A DNA stretch of 61,135 nt from Lentisphaerota bacterium. GTDB taxonomy: Bacteria > Verrucomicrobiota > Kiritimatiellia > PWTM01. The DNA lies in the NCBI GenBank assembly GCA_016873715.1, contig VGWF01000008.1, forward strand, positions 1 through 61,135, read 5' to 3'. Made by a program: the position numbers and the translations under genes. The notes beneath the pieces are model-generated. The model had not been told where the DNA came from. It saw only the letters and a program-made list of their open reading frames with translations, and made no database searches. Positions 1 through 8,700 of this stretch are shown piece by piece. Numbering within the stretch: the first letter of the stretch is position 1; each line of letters opens with the position of its first letter.

Positions 1-1
1 G

Positions 2-784
2 CCCGCGGCCCAGGTGCCCGTCCCGGCGTCCCCTGCGGACGAGGCCGCCTGCATCGAGGCCGCGCGCGGCGTCTTCGCCGCGCACGGCGGGCGCGTCGCG
101 GCGCTGATCGTCGAGCCGCTGTGCCAGGGCGCAGCCGGCATGAGGATGCACAGCCCCGCCTTCCTGCGCTCGCTCGCCGGCCTCTGTCGCGCGGAGGGCG
201 CGCTGCTCATCGCGGACGAGATCGCGACGGGCTTCGGGCGGACGGGCACCTGGTTCGCGTTCGAGCAGGCGGGCATCGCGCCGGACATCGTCTGCGTCGG
301 GAAGGCCCTGGCGGCCGGGTACCTCCCGATCAGCGCGGCGATCGTTCGCGACGGGATCCACTCGACCTTCGCCGACACGCCGGCGGACCGGACCTTCTAC
401 CACGGGCACACGTTCGCCGGGAACCCGATTGCGGCGGCCGCGGCGCTGGCGGCGATGGACGTCTACGAGGAGGAGGGCATTCCCGCGCGCGCCGCGGTGA
501 TCGGCGCGAAGCTCGCGGAGTGGATGGCGCCGCTCGCCCGCCTGCCGCAGGTGGCGGAGGTCCGCACGCTCGGCCTCATCGGCGCGGTCGAACTGCGGCC
601 GGACCCGCCGGGGACCGGCGGCGAGCCGCGGGCCCGGAGGGTCCGCCGCCGGCTGCACGAGCGCCGCATCCTGTCGCGCCCGCTCGGCGATGTCGTGTAC
701 CTGATGCCCCCGCTGGTCATCGCCGAGGATGCGCTGCGGGGGCTTGTCGAAGCCCTGCACGAAGCGGTCGTTGCGGCGGGATGA
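2..784 (+). CDS. bioA: Adenosylmethionine-8-amino-7-oxononanoate aminotransferase, C-terminal part
   Basis: Class III PLP aminotransferase converting KAPA to DAPA with SAM as amino donor in cytoplasmic biotin synthesis. The frame is open to the window edge, so the N-terminal part (about 170 residues of a usual ~430) is missing. Visible family motifs are EPLCQGAAGM, the cofactor segment ADEIATGFGRTG, the Schiff-base lysine in VGKALAAGYLP, and YHGHTFAGNPIA, followed by a C-terminal VVYLMPPLVI as in BioA. The HGHTF segment and YLMPPLVI favour BioA over ornithine or GABA aminotransferases. It ends 11 bp before the target duplication of the 395-bp element, so the downstream side of a possible bio operon is interrupted. 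Substrate is inferred from motifs only. Confidence 0.85.
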   Translation, partial: PAAQVPVPASPADEAACIEAARGVFAAHGGRVAALIVEPLCQGAAGMRMHSPAFLRSLAGLCRAEGALLIADEIATGFGRTGTWFAFEQAGIAPDIVCVGKALAAGYLPISAAIVRDGIHSTFADTPADRTFYHGHTFAGNPIAAAAALAAMDVYEEEGIPARAAVIGAKLAEWMAPLARLPQVAEVRTLGLIGAVELRPDPPGTGGEPRARRVRRRLHERRILSRPLGDVVYLMPPLVIAEDALRGLVEALHEAVVAAG

Positions 785-794
785 AGCCGGCTCG

Positions 795-1205
795 CCCTGA
801 AGCCAGGGCAGACGCATCTTCCTCGAGGGAGTGGCACCTTTCGGTCGGCGGGGCGCGGAGTGGCTGGTGGACGCAGGAGCCCTTGCGGTTGCGGGGGTGC
901 GACGCGCACCAGGCCGGCCGGATCGCGCGGGATCCCGCCCCGCCTGCGGCGTTGCCGAAGGGGGCGCGGACACGAGTCCAGCGCCCCCTTCGTCGCCTTG
1001 CATCCGGGGCGGTCTGCCGCGTTCCCGGCCGGGCCCCTCGCAGGCTCGGGGCCACCCGGTGCGCGCCGCGGCATCGCCTTCGCCTTGATTCAAGGATCGT
1101 TCGGCTGGGATCTCCCTTTCCCGGCGATGGAAGGGGAATCCGGAGGATCCCGAGCACACGGCTCGGTTTCGACAGGAACAAGATGCGTCTGCCCTGGCCC
1201 TGAAG
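795..1205. mobile_element. 395-bp non-autonomous element (MITE-like) with 18-bp TIRs and 8-bp target duplication
   Basis: Positions 803-820 (CCAGGGCAGACGCATCTT) are the exact reverse complement of 1180-1197. Immediately outside both ends is the octamer CCCTGAAG (795-802 and 1198-1205), a perfect target-site duplication. The 395 bp in between have no credible gene. Related copies occur in the opposite orientation at the right end of the window (about 60742-60877 and 60886 onward). This accounts for the 500-bp gene-free gap after bioA. The mobilising transposase is not in the window. Confidence 0.85.
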
Positions 1206-1215
1206 CCGGTCCGCA

Positions 1216-1244
1216 TTGACAAACGGTGCGGGACCCATTATCGG
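1216..1244 (+). promoter_or_regulatory. Promoter of the DUF2271 gene
   Basis: TTGACA (1216-1221), 17-bp spacer, TATCGG (1239-1244). The predicted leader of about 35 nt carries GGGAG before the ATG at 1286. It lies directly downstream of the inserted 395-bp element. Confidence 0.5.
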
Positions 1245-1285
1245 CACAGGGACACGGGAAGGCCGTGACCTACGGGAGACTGACG

Positions 1286-1792
1286 ATGACGCGGACGATC
1301 GGGCTGGCGGTTGCCGTGGCGGCGTGGACGGGCCTCTGCGGGGCGAGGGCGGCATCGACCGCCGGGACGATGGAATTCGAGACCAGGATCGAGGGCGAGA
1401 AGAAGGCGTTCGCGCCGAAGCACGTGGCCGCGGTCTGGATCGAGGACGCCCAGGGCGCGTTCGTCAAGACGCTCCTCGTGCGCGGGCTCAAGCAGAACAG
1501 GCGGCTCGAGGCGTGGAAAGCCGCGTCGGGCGGGACGATGGTCGACGGGGTCACGGGGCCGACGCTGACCGAATGGGGCAAGATCTCGGCGAAGTGGGAC
1601 GGCACCGACGCCGCGGGCAAGCCGGTCGCGGATGGCGGGGACAAGCTGCGCGCGGAATCGACCTGGTGGAACGGGGCGGGTCCGCAGATCGCCGGCATCG
1701 TCTTCGAGAAGGGGCCGAAGGCCTCGACGCCCGACGCTCCCGACGCGGGCGCGTTCCGGGACATCTTCGTCGGCTGGAAGCCCGCGCCCTGA
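1286..1792 (+). CDS. DUF2271 periplasmic protein
   Basis: Protein of 168 residues with a signal peptide (MTRTIGLAVAVAAWTGLCGARA). The mature part matches DUF2271: AVWIEDAQGAFVKTLLV, a VDGVTGPT segment, and a C-terminal FlgD-like WDGTDAAGKPVADGG turn found in secreted immunoglobulin-fold proteins. DUF2271 proteins are periplasmic and often sit near flavin-transfer or redox genes; the function is unknown. The ATG at 1286 was chosen because GGGAG lies 8 nt upstream and the signal peptide starts there; an upstream in-frame GTG would add an implausible charged leader. It is convergent with the pseudopilin gene. Confidence 0.7.
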   Translation: MTRTIGLAVAVAAWTGLCGARAASTAGTMEFETRIEGEKKAFAPKHVAAVWIEDAQGAFVKTLLVRGLKQNRRLEAWKAASGGTMVDGVTGPTLTEWGKISAKWDGTDAAGKPVADGGDKLRAESTWWNGAGPQIAGIVFEKGPKASTPDAPDAGAFRDIFVGWKPAP

Positions 1793-1828
1793 TCGGGGCC
1801 GCGCGGGATCGCGCGAGGCGGTTCCGCG

Positions 1829-2536
1829 TCACCAGTAGTAGGTGCCGATGGCGGCCGAGAAGGACCGTTTCAACTCGTCCTTCCCCCGGGTCACCACGCC
1901 GCCGTCACCGAGGCAGACCTTGGACACCTGCTCCTTGCCGACGCCGGCGTGGGGGAACAGCGTCCACTTGCCGGACGGCACGGTCATTCCGGTCGGTTCC
2001 GTCGAGGGGGCTTGGCAGATGTCCGCCAGCATTGCGACGCTGGTGCTGAGGTCCGCGCTGGAACTGACGATCGGCACCAGGAACTTGGTCACGTCGCCCT
2101 CCGGCGCGCCGAGGTACAGGTAACCGATGTTGAAGGGGCTCGCGCTGGCCTTGCTGCGGACCGGGTAGACCCACTTCTGGACGCCTCGGTCCCTGGGCTG
2201 CTGCCGGACCAGGGAGGGGCAGTACCACGTGGTCCCCTGGAGGTTCAGGCGCTCGACGAACATCGGGAGCCCGTTCGTCGGATTCGACACCAGCTGCGAC
2301 GGATTGACCGCATAGCCGGGCGGAAGCCGGCCCGAGTTGTCGTTGGCATACTGCAGGATGACCTTGAAGCACTCCGACATGTTGCTGCCGCACCGCGTCT
2401 GCCGGGCGCGTTCCATGGCCGGCCCGAGCATGGGAACCAGCATCGTCAGGAGGATCGCAATGATCGCGATGACCACCAGCATCTCGACCAAGGTGAACCC
2501 CCGACGAACCCCGGTACGGTCGGCGTCTTGCTTCAT
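1829..2536 (-). CDS. Prepilin-type N-terminal cleavage/methylation protein (type II pseudopilin, PulG-like)
   Basis: Protein of 235 residues. Residues about 10-35 are the class III signal RRGFTLVEMLVVIAIIAILL, with the G/F prepilin-peptidase cleavage site and conserved Glu+5. A long amphipathic helix (GPAMERARQTRCGSNMSECF) and a beta-rich C-terminal domain follow, ending GDGGVVTRGKDE. Such solitary pseudopilins are very numerous in Lentisphaerota, Kiritimatiellota and Planctomycetota and usually lie outside a full secretion operon, as here. After processing it is expected in the inner membrane or periplasm. The ATG at 2536 was preferred because it places the cleavage site 14 residues in; longer in-frame extensions are low-complexity. 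Confidence 0.85.
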   Translation of the reverse strand: MKQDADRTGVRRGFTLVEMLVVIAIIAILLTMLVPMLGPAMERARQTRCGSNMSECFKVILQYANDNSGRLPPGYAVNPSQLVSNPTNGLPMFVERLNLQGTTWYCPSLVRQQPRDRGVQKWVYPVRSKASASPFNIGYLYLGAPEGDVTKFLVPIVSSSADLSTSVAMLADICQAPSTEPTGMTVPSGKWTLFPHAGVGKEQVSKVCLGDGGVVTRGKDELKRSFSAAIGTYYW

Positions 2537-2670
2537 GGCGCAGATTCCCGCGGCGAGACCGGGCTTCCGGCCCGCGCCTGCACTTTCAAGATGCCACGAC
2601 TCCCCGGGGAAGTCACGCGGGAAGGAGGGGATCCGCCGGGCCGCGGGGTGCGATGGGGCAAGCATGGAGC

Positions 2671-2698
2671 TTGCCGTGAAGGTGCGGACGAGTAGTAT
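2671..2698 (+). promoter_or_regulatory. Leaderless-type promoter of the small membrane protein
   Basis: TTGCCG (2671-2676), 16-bp spacer, TAGTAT (2693-2698), then 6 nt to the ATG at 2705. There is no Shine-Dalgarno. The same geometry is seen at several other genes here. Confidence 0.55.
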
Positions 2699-2704
2699 GC
2701 ACCC

Positions 2705-2920
2705 ATGGAAATGCATCGGCGTCCCCACAGTCTGACGGCGTGGCTCTGGTGGCTCGCGGTTCTGATCGCGGCCGTCGGGGGCGGTGCGGCGTATCTGCTT
2801 CGCCTCAACGCCATGGATTCGGGGGCGGTGGGGTGGTCGAACCTGATCATCGCCATCACGGTGTCGCTGGCGGGGATCTGCATCATCTGCGCGACGTCCG
2901 GTTGGTGGCTGCGTCGCTGA
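2705..2920 (+). CDS. Small two-helix membrane protein
   Basis: Protein of 71 residues, not assignable to a named family. It has two hydrophobic segments, roughly residues 12-32 (LTAWLWWLAVLIAAVGGGAA) and 45-66 (NLIIAITVSLAGICIICATS), with a short linker and an RR C-terminus; both termini are predicted cytoplasmic. It is supported as a real gene by a well-formed promoter whose -10 ends 6 nt before the ATG, the geometry found at the neighbouring arsR. It is divergent from the pseudopilin gene. A function in the adjacent efflux cluster is possible but not shown. Confidence 0.5.
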   Translation: MEMHRRPHSLTAWLWWLAVLIAAVGGGAAYLLRLNAMDSGAVGWSNLIIAITVSLAGICIICATSGWWLRR

Positions 2921-2986
2921 GGTCGATCCGGCGGCGTTCTTCTCGGTTTCACGGGACAGAGGCCTCAAAAAAACAGGATCGCGATA

Positions 2987-3014
2987 TTGATATATCATGA
3001 TATCATGATATAGT
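2987..3014 (+). promoter_or_regulatory. Leaderless promoter of the arsR-efflux operon
   Basis: TTGATA (2987-2992), 16-bp spacer, TATAGT (3009-3014), then GATTCC and the ATG at 3021. There is no Shine-Dalgarno, and the predicted transcription start is at or next to the A of the start codon. The AT-rich block stands out in this high-GC sequence. Confidence 0.7.
2991..3012. promoter_or_regulatory. Perfect 22-bp palindromic operator (ArsR-family site)
   Basis: Positions 2991-3012 read identically on both strands, built from ATATCATGAT half-sites. The palindrome fills the promoter spacer and overlaps both hexamers, so a bound ArsR-type dimer would block RNA polymerase. Autoregulation by the adjacent ArsR protein is the obvious inference. 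Confidence 0.75.
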
Positions 3015-3020
3015 GATTCC

Positions 3021-3341
3021 ATGAACACCGATCGTACCCGCGGTTGCCCGGGAATTCCGTTGGAGGAGCTGGCGCGAGTGGCGCAGGTCCTCAAGCTGCT
3101 GGCGCATCCGCACCGTTTGAAGATCCTGGAGATTCTCCGGGCCCGGGACGGCGTGCCGGTTCACGAGGTGGCGGGGCTCGTCGGGCTGGCGCCTGCGGCG
3201 ACGTCGCAGCTGCTCAATCAAATGAGGCGTGTCGGGTTGGTGGGGGCGGAACGCGACCGGAGGGAGGTTCTCTACCGGATCGCGGACCCGCGTTCGGTCA
3301 GGGTCCTGGACTGCATCTGCAAGGGAGGAGCCGCAGCATGA
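3021..3341 (+). CDS. ArsR/SmtB-family transcriptional repressor
   Basis: Winged-helix regulator of 106 residues. The family core is clear: LKLLAHPHRLKILEIL (helix 1), EVAGLVGLAPAATSQLLNQMRR (recognition helix-turn-helix) and a wing DRREVLYRIADP. The classical ELCVCDL metal site is absent. Cysteines are at residue 9 and in a C-x-C pair near the C-terminus (Cys98, Cys100), so a thiol, persulfide or metal(loid) inducer is possible but unproven. The ATG at 3021 is favoured by the leaderless promoter; an internal GTG about 20 codons later, behind GGAGGAG, would give an 86-residue version. It overlaps the next gene by ATGA and probably represses the operon through the palindrome. Confidence 0.85.
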   Translation: MNTDRTRGCPGIPLEELARVAQVLKLLAHPHRLKILEILRARDGVPVHEVAGLVGLAPAATSQLLNQMRRVGLVGAERDRREVLYRIADPRSVRVLDCICKGGAAA

Positions 3342-4663
3342 AGACACGAGGAATCGTTCTTGCGGGCCTGACGGCCTGGTCGTCCGCCGCCCTCGCGGGC
3401 CCCTCGCTGGAGGAGTGCATCCGCGCGGCGCTCGAGACGAGTCCGCAGGCCGCCGCCGCGGAGATGCGGGCCGAGGCCGCCCGCGCCGCGATCCGGCAGG
3501 CCGAGTCGGCGGTCTGGCCCGTGGTGACGCTCTCGGGAAGCTACGCGCGGACGGACAACCCGCCGCAGGCGTTCATGATGTCCCTGAACCAGCGGGCGTT
3601 GAACATGCAGGACCCCGCGTTCGACCCGAACCATCCGGACGACACCGCCAACGCCCGCCTCGGCGTCGGGGCGAAGATGCGGCTGCTGGATTTCGGCCGG
3701 CGCGCGAACGACCGCCGCGCCGCGGTGTCGGCCGCCGGGGCCCGGTCGGAGATGCTGGCCGTCGTGAGGAACGACCTCGTCCACGAGGTGACGCGCGGCT
3801 TCTACACGGTTCTCCAGGCGCAGTCGTTCGTCGCGGTGCAGGAGGAGCAGGTCCGCTCGCTCGAGGAGAGCCTGCGCGTCGCGCGGGAGCGCATGGACAA
3901 GGGCGCCGCGGTGAGGAGCGACGTGCTGAGCCTCGAGGTCCGCCTCGCCCAGGCGCAGGAGGACCTGATCCGCGCCCGGAACGGCGTCGGCCTCGCGGTC
4001 GCGGCCCTCAACACCGCGATCGGCCGCGACCTCGTGCCGGAGTCGGGCCTGGATGCGAAGCCGCCGGAGACCGTGCCCGACCTTCCCCCGGCCCCCGTTG
4101 CCGGGGCGGCGAACCGCCACCCGTCGGTCCGCGCGGCGGACCTTGCGGTGGCCGCGCAACGCAGCGCGCTCGCGCGGGCGCGGGCCGACCGGCGTCCCAC
4201 CGTCAGCGCGTTCGGCGAGGTCGACTGGGACAGCGAGGACTTCTCGGACTCCGAGGACAGCTACTACGCCGGCCTGGTGGCCGAGTGGGACATCTTCGAC
4301 GGCTTCCGGCGCTCCGCCGCCATCCGGGAGGCCGGGGCGAACCTCGCCGCCGCCGAGGCGGATGCCCGTCGCGCCGCGGACGGGGTGAAGCTGGACCAGC
4401 GCCAAGCCTTCCTGCAGGCGCGCGAGGCGCGCGAGCGCTGGACCGTCACCGCGAAGAGCGTGGAGAGCGCCCAGGAGGCCCTCCGCATCACCAAGGCGCG
4501 CTACGAGCAGGGCGCCGCCGACATTCCGGAGCTGCTGAACGCGGAACTCGGGCTGGCGGCGATCCGCAGCCGGCGCGTGGCCGCGCTGTACGACTACCTG
4601 ACGGCCCTCTCGAACATCGGGCGGGCGAAGGGCGAGCTGGCGCCGGCGGGCGCGGCGGAGTGA
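3338..4663 (+). CDS. TolC-like outer-membrane efflux protein
   Basis: Protein of 441 residues with a signal peptide ending near SSAALA-GP and two homologous outer-membrane-efflux repeats: long Ala/Arg/Glu-rich alpha-helical hairpins with short strands (GVGAKMRLLDFGRR in the first half, GLVAEWDIFDGFRR in the second). The paired (L/I)(L/F)DFGRR and (I/F)FDGFRR strands are the usual TolC beta-barrel signature. It forms the trimeric exit duct of a tripartite pump with the two downstream products. GGGAGGAG lies 7 nt before the ATG, which overlaps the arsR stop (ATGA), so the two are translationally coupled. Confidence 0.88.
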   Translation: MKTRGIVLAGLTAWSSAALAGPSLEECIRAALETSPQAAAAEMRAEAARAAIRQAESAVWPVVTLSGSYARTDNPPQAFMMSLNQRALNMQDPAFDPNHPDDTANARLGVGAKMRLLDFGRRANDRRAAVSAAGARSEMLAVVRNDLVHEVTRGFYTVLQAQSFVAVQEEQVRSLEESLRVARERMDKGAAVRSDVLSLEVRLAQAQEDLIRARNGVGLAVAALNTAIGRDLVPESGLDAKPPETVPDLPPAPVAGAANRHPSVRAADLAVAAQRSALARARADRRPTVSAFGEVDWDSEDFSDSEDSYYAGLVAEWDIFDGFRRSAAIREAGANLAAAEADARRAADGVKLDQRQAFLQAREARERWTVTAKSVESAQEALRITKARYEQGAADIPELLNAELGLAAIRSRRVAALYDYLTALSNIGRAKGELAPAGAAE

Positions 4664-4688
4664 ACGGGGGGCGGGGGAGGAACGGAGC

Positions 4689-5732
4689 ATGAGCATGAAG
4701 AACGTCTTGAAGATGGCGTGGAAGCCGCTGGCCGGGGCCGTCGGCATGGCGGGGTTGATGGTCTACTCGTCGGGCGGCTGCACCGAAAAGGTGCCGCCGG
4801 GCACGGTGGCGGTCGAGCAGGGCGAGCCGGTGGCGCAGGGCGCCGCCACGATCGTCGTCCGCCGGGCCGCGATCGACTCGACCATCGAGGTCCCGGGCAC
4901 GGTGGAGTCCGAGACCCGGATCACGCTGAGCGCGAAGATCCCCGCGCACGTGAAGAGGGTGCTCGTGTCCGCCGGGACCGCGGTGAAGACCGGGCAGGAA
5001 CTCGTCCGGCTCGACGACCGAGAGATCGGCGAGCAGCTCGCGGCCGCCGAGGCGCAGCTCCGGATGGCCGAGGCCGAGTTCAACCGCACGAAGGGTCTCT
5101 TCGAGGCGAAGGCGGCGACCGAACAGCAGCGGCTTGCGGCGGAAACGGGGCGCGACGCGGCGAAGGCGCAGGTCGAGCGGGCGAGGGTCATGATGACCTA
5201 CGCGCGGATCGTCGCGCCGATCGACGGCGTCGTGACGGACCGCCGCGTGGAGGAGGGCGACCTCGCCTCGCCGGGGCAGGTGCTGCTGGCCGTCTACGAT
5301 CCCTCGCGCATGCGCCTGGAGGCGCCGGTGCCGATGCGCCTCGCCGGCTCGCTGTCGGCCGGGCTCGAGGTCGGCGTCACGCTGACCGATCCCGACCGCG
5401 CGCGGAGGGGGCGCATCACGGAGATCGTGTCGGAGATCGACCCCCAGAGCCGCACGCAGAAGGTGAAGGTCCTGCTGGAGGATCCCTCGGGCCTGCGGCC
5501 CGGCGCGTTCGGGCGGCTCGTGGCGCCGGCCGGGAAGGTCGAGGTGATCCGCGTGCCGGAGTCGTCGGTGATGCGAGTCGGACAGCTCGAGATGGTGCGC
5601 GTGGTCCGCGACGGCCGCGCGGTGCGCCGGCTCGTGAAGACCGGCGCCCATGCCGCAGGCCAGGTCGAGATCCTGTCGGGCCTCGACGATGGCGAAACGG
5701 TCCTCGCCGCGGTTGCGGGGCGGGAGGGCTAG
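4689..5732 (+). CDS. RND efflux periplasmic adaptor (membrane fusion) lipoprotein
   Basis: HlyD/AcrA-family adaptor of 347 residues. The N-terminus is a lipoprotein signal with lipobox SSGG-C (Cys31), anchoring it in the inner membrane. Next come the lipoyl half-motif (TVESETRITLSAKIPAHV), a coiled-coil hairpin (AAAEAQLRMAEAEFNRTK to RAR), the second lipoyl half (ARIVAPIDGVVTDRRVEEGD) and a beta-barrel with RTQKVKVLLEDP. It bridges the RND pump and the TolC-like duct. Start at ATG 4689 behind GGGGGAGGAACGGAGC. The gap to the RND gene is 3 nt. Confidence 0.88.
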   Translation: MSMKNVLKMAWKPLAGAVGMAGLMVYSSGGCTEKVPPGTVAVEQGEPVAQGAATIVVRRAAIDSTIEVPGTVESETRITLSAKIPAHVKRVLVSAGTAVKTGQELVRLDDREIGEQLAAAEAQLRMAEAEFNRTKGLFEAKAATEQQRLAAETGRDAAKAQVERARVMMTYARIVAPIDGVVTDRRVEEGDLASPGQVLLAVYDPSRMRLEAPVPMRLAGSLSAGLEVGVTLTDPDRARRGRITEIVSEIDPQSRTQKVKVLLEDPSGLRPGAFGRLVAPAGKVEVIRVPESSVMRVGQLEMVRVVRDGRAVRRLVKTGAHAAGQVEILSGLDDGETVLAAVAGREG

Positions 5733-5735
5733 GCC

Positions 5736-8700
5736 ATGGCGGAGCAAGGGGCGAAGTTCTCGGGCATCATCCGCAGCTTCCTGCAGGGGCAGCTCTCGGT
5801 CCTCCTGATCGTGATCAGCCTCGCCGCGGGGGCGGTCGCGCTGGTGATGACCCCGCGCGAGGAGGAGCCGCAGATCGTCGTGCCGCTGGCCGACGTGATG
5901 GTCTCGTATCCCGGCGGCAGCGCCGAGGAGGTCGAGCGCCGAGTGGCGTCGCGGCTCGAGCGGCTGCTCTACCAGATCGACGGCGTCGAGTACGTCTACT
6001 CGATGTCGCGACCGGGCCAGGCCGTCGTCACGGTCCGCTTCTACGTGGGCCAGGACCGCGAGGCGAGCCTGATCAAGCTCTACAACAAGATCTTCCAGAA
6101 CATCGACCGGACCACGCCCGGCATCGCCGGCTGGGTGGTCAAGCCGATCGAGATCGACGACGTGCCGATCGTGACGGCGGCGCTCTACAGCGACCGCTAC
6201 GGCACCCACGAGCTCTACCGCGTCGCCGAGGAGGTCGCCGGCAAGCTGCAGCACGTCCACAACAGCGCCCGCATCACGCTCCACGGCGGCGAGCCCCGCG
6301 CGGTGCGCGTGCTGCTGGATCCCGAGCGGCTCTCGGCGCACAACCTCTCGCCGCTGGAGATCGCCGGCGCGCTGAAGGTGTCGAACAGCCAGGCCGGCGC
6401 GGGCTCGCTGGCGCGCGGCAACCGCGAGATCGTCGTCGAGGTCGGTCCGTTCCTGCGCGACGCGGACGAGGTCCGCAACCTCATGGTCGGCGTCCACGGC
6501 GACCGCCCGGTCTACCTGCGCGATGTCGCCGAGGTGCTCGACGGGCCCGACGAGCCGGCCGTCTACTCGCGCATCGGCTTCGGCCCCGCCGACGCCGGCG
6601 CGGGCGGCGAGGGCGGGCGCGAGTACGGGGCCGTCACGGTCGCGGTCGCGAAGAAGAAGGGCAGCAACGCGGTCTGGGTGTCGCGCGACGTCGAGAGGAC
6701 CCTCGAGGATCTCCGCGGCACGATGATCCCCGACGATGTCCGCGTGCGCGTGACCCGCGACTACGGCGAGACCGCCAACGAGAAAGTCAACGACCTCGTC
6801 AAGTCGCTTGGCGAGGCCATCATCACCGTGATCGCGCTGATCGCGCTGGCGATGAACTGGCGCGTCGGCATCATCGTCGCGCTCGCGGTGCCCATCACCT
6901 ACGCCCTGACGCTGATGGTCAACCTGCTGGCCGGCTACACGATCAACCGCGTCACGCTCTTCGCGCTGATCCTGGCGCTGGGCCTGCTGGTCGACGATCC
7001 GATCGTCGCGGTCGAGAACATCTACCGCCACCTGCTGCGGCGGCGGCTCCCGCCGGACCAGGCCATCCAGAACGCGATGGGCGAGGTCATGCCGCCGGTG
7101 ATCCTGGCGACGCTCTCGGTGATCGTCGCGTTCCTGCCGATGTTCTTCATCACCGGCATGATGGGTCCCTACATGCGGCCGATGGCGCTCAACGTGCCGC
7201 TGGCGATGTTGAGCTCGCTGCTCGTCTCGTTCACCGTCACCCCGTGGATCTCGAAGAAGATGCTGGCGGGGAGGGGGCTCGGGGGCGCGCACGGCGGCGA
7301 GGATGACGACGTCTCGTCCACCGCGACCTACCGGGTCTACTCGCGGCTCATGCGCCCGTTCGTCCACAGCCGCTCGGCGTCGCGGTTCCTGCTGCTCGTC
7401 ATGGCGGTGCTTTTCGGAGCGGCCGTCTGGATGGCGCTGGCCGTCGTCCCGCTCAAGATGCTGCCGTTCGACAACAAGAACGAGTTCCAGGTGGTCGTCG
7501 ACATGCCCGAGAGCGCGACCCTGGAGGCGACCGACGCCGCCACGCGCGAGGTGGAGCAGTACCTGCGGACGGTCCCCGAGGTCCGCGACTTCACGACCGT
7601 CGTCGGCGGGGCGTCCCCGATGGATTTCAACGGGCTCGTCCGCCACTACTACCTGCGCCAGGGGCCGAACGTCGCGGATATCCGGGTCGGCCTGCTGCAC
7701 CGGTCGAAGCGCGAGATGGACAGCCACGCGCTGGTGCTGCGCCTGCGGAACGACTTCGCGGAGATCGCGAAGCGGACGGGCGCGAATCTCAAGCTCGTCG
7801 AGATGCCGCCGGGCCCGCCCGTGCTGGCCTCGCTGGTGGCGGAGATCTACGGGCGCGACGACACCCCCTACGCCGACCTCATCGCCGTGGCGCAGACCGT
7901 GAAGGCGCGCATGGCGGAGGAGCCGGGCGTGGTCGACGTCGACGACTGGGTCGAGGCCGACCAGCAGCGTCTCTTCTTCGAGGTCGACCGCGAGAAGGCC
8001 GCGCTCAACGGCGTCTCGACCGAGGTCGTCGCCCAGACGCTCCAGATCGCGCTCGGCGGCATGCCCGCGGGCGTGGTGCACCGGCCCGCGGAGCAGAACG
8101 AACTGCCGGTGGTGCTGCGGCTGCCGCGCGAGGCCCGGACGGACGTCGAGCGCCTGCGGTCCCTCGCGGTGAAGGGCCAGGCGGGCCGGCTCGTACAGAT
8201 CGGCGAGTTGGGCAGGTTCCGCGAGTCGCTGGCCGAGAAGACGATCTTCCACAAGAACCAGGAGCGCGTCGTCTACGTCAACGCCGAGGTCGCCGGCCGC
8301 GGTCCCGCGTACGCCGTTCTGGCGCTGCAGAAGCACTTCAAGGACAACCCGCCGCCCGCCGGCGTCACGATCGACTGGAAGGGCGAGGGCGAGTGGAAGA
8401 TCACGCTCGACGTGTTCCGCGACCTCGGCATGGCCTTCGCCGCCGCGCTGCTGGCGATCTACGTCCTGCTCGTCTACGAGACGAAGTCCTACATGCTGCC
8501 GCTCGTGGTGATGATGTCGATCCCGATGACGCTGATCGGCATCATGCCCGGCTTCAGCCTGCTCAACGCGATCGTGAACCAGCCGGTCGGGGGCTTCGCG
8601 AACCCCGTGTTCTTCACCGCGACGGCGATGATCGGCATGATCGCGCTCGCGGGCATCGTGGTCCGCAACGGGATCATCCTGATCGACTTCATCCGGACCA

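Noticed and set aside
121-1203. Plus-strand frame covering the bioA 3' end and the 395-bp element
   Set aside because: Arg-rich shadow of bioA that then crosses a transposable element; no homology-like motifs.
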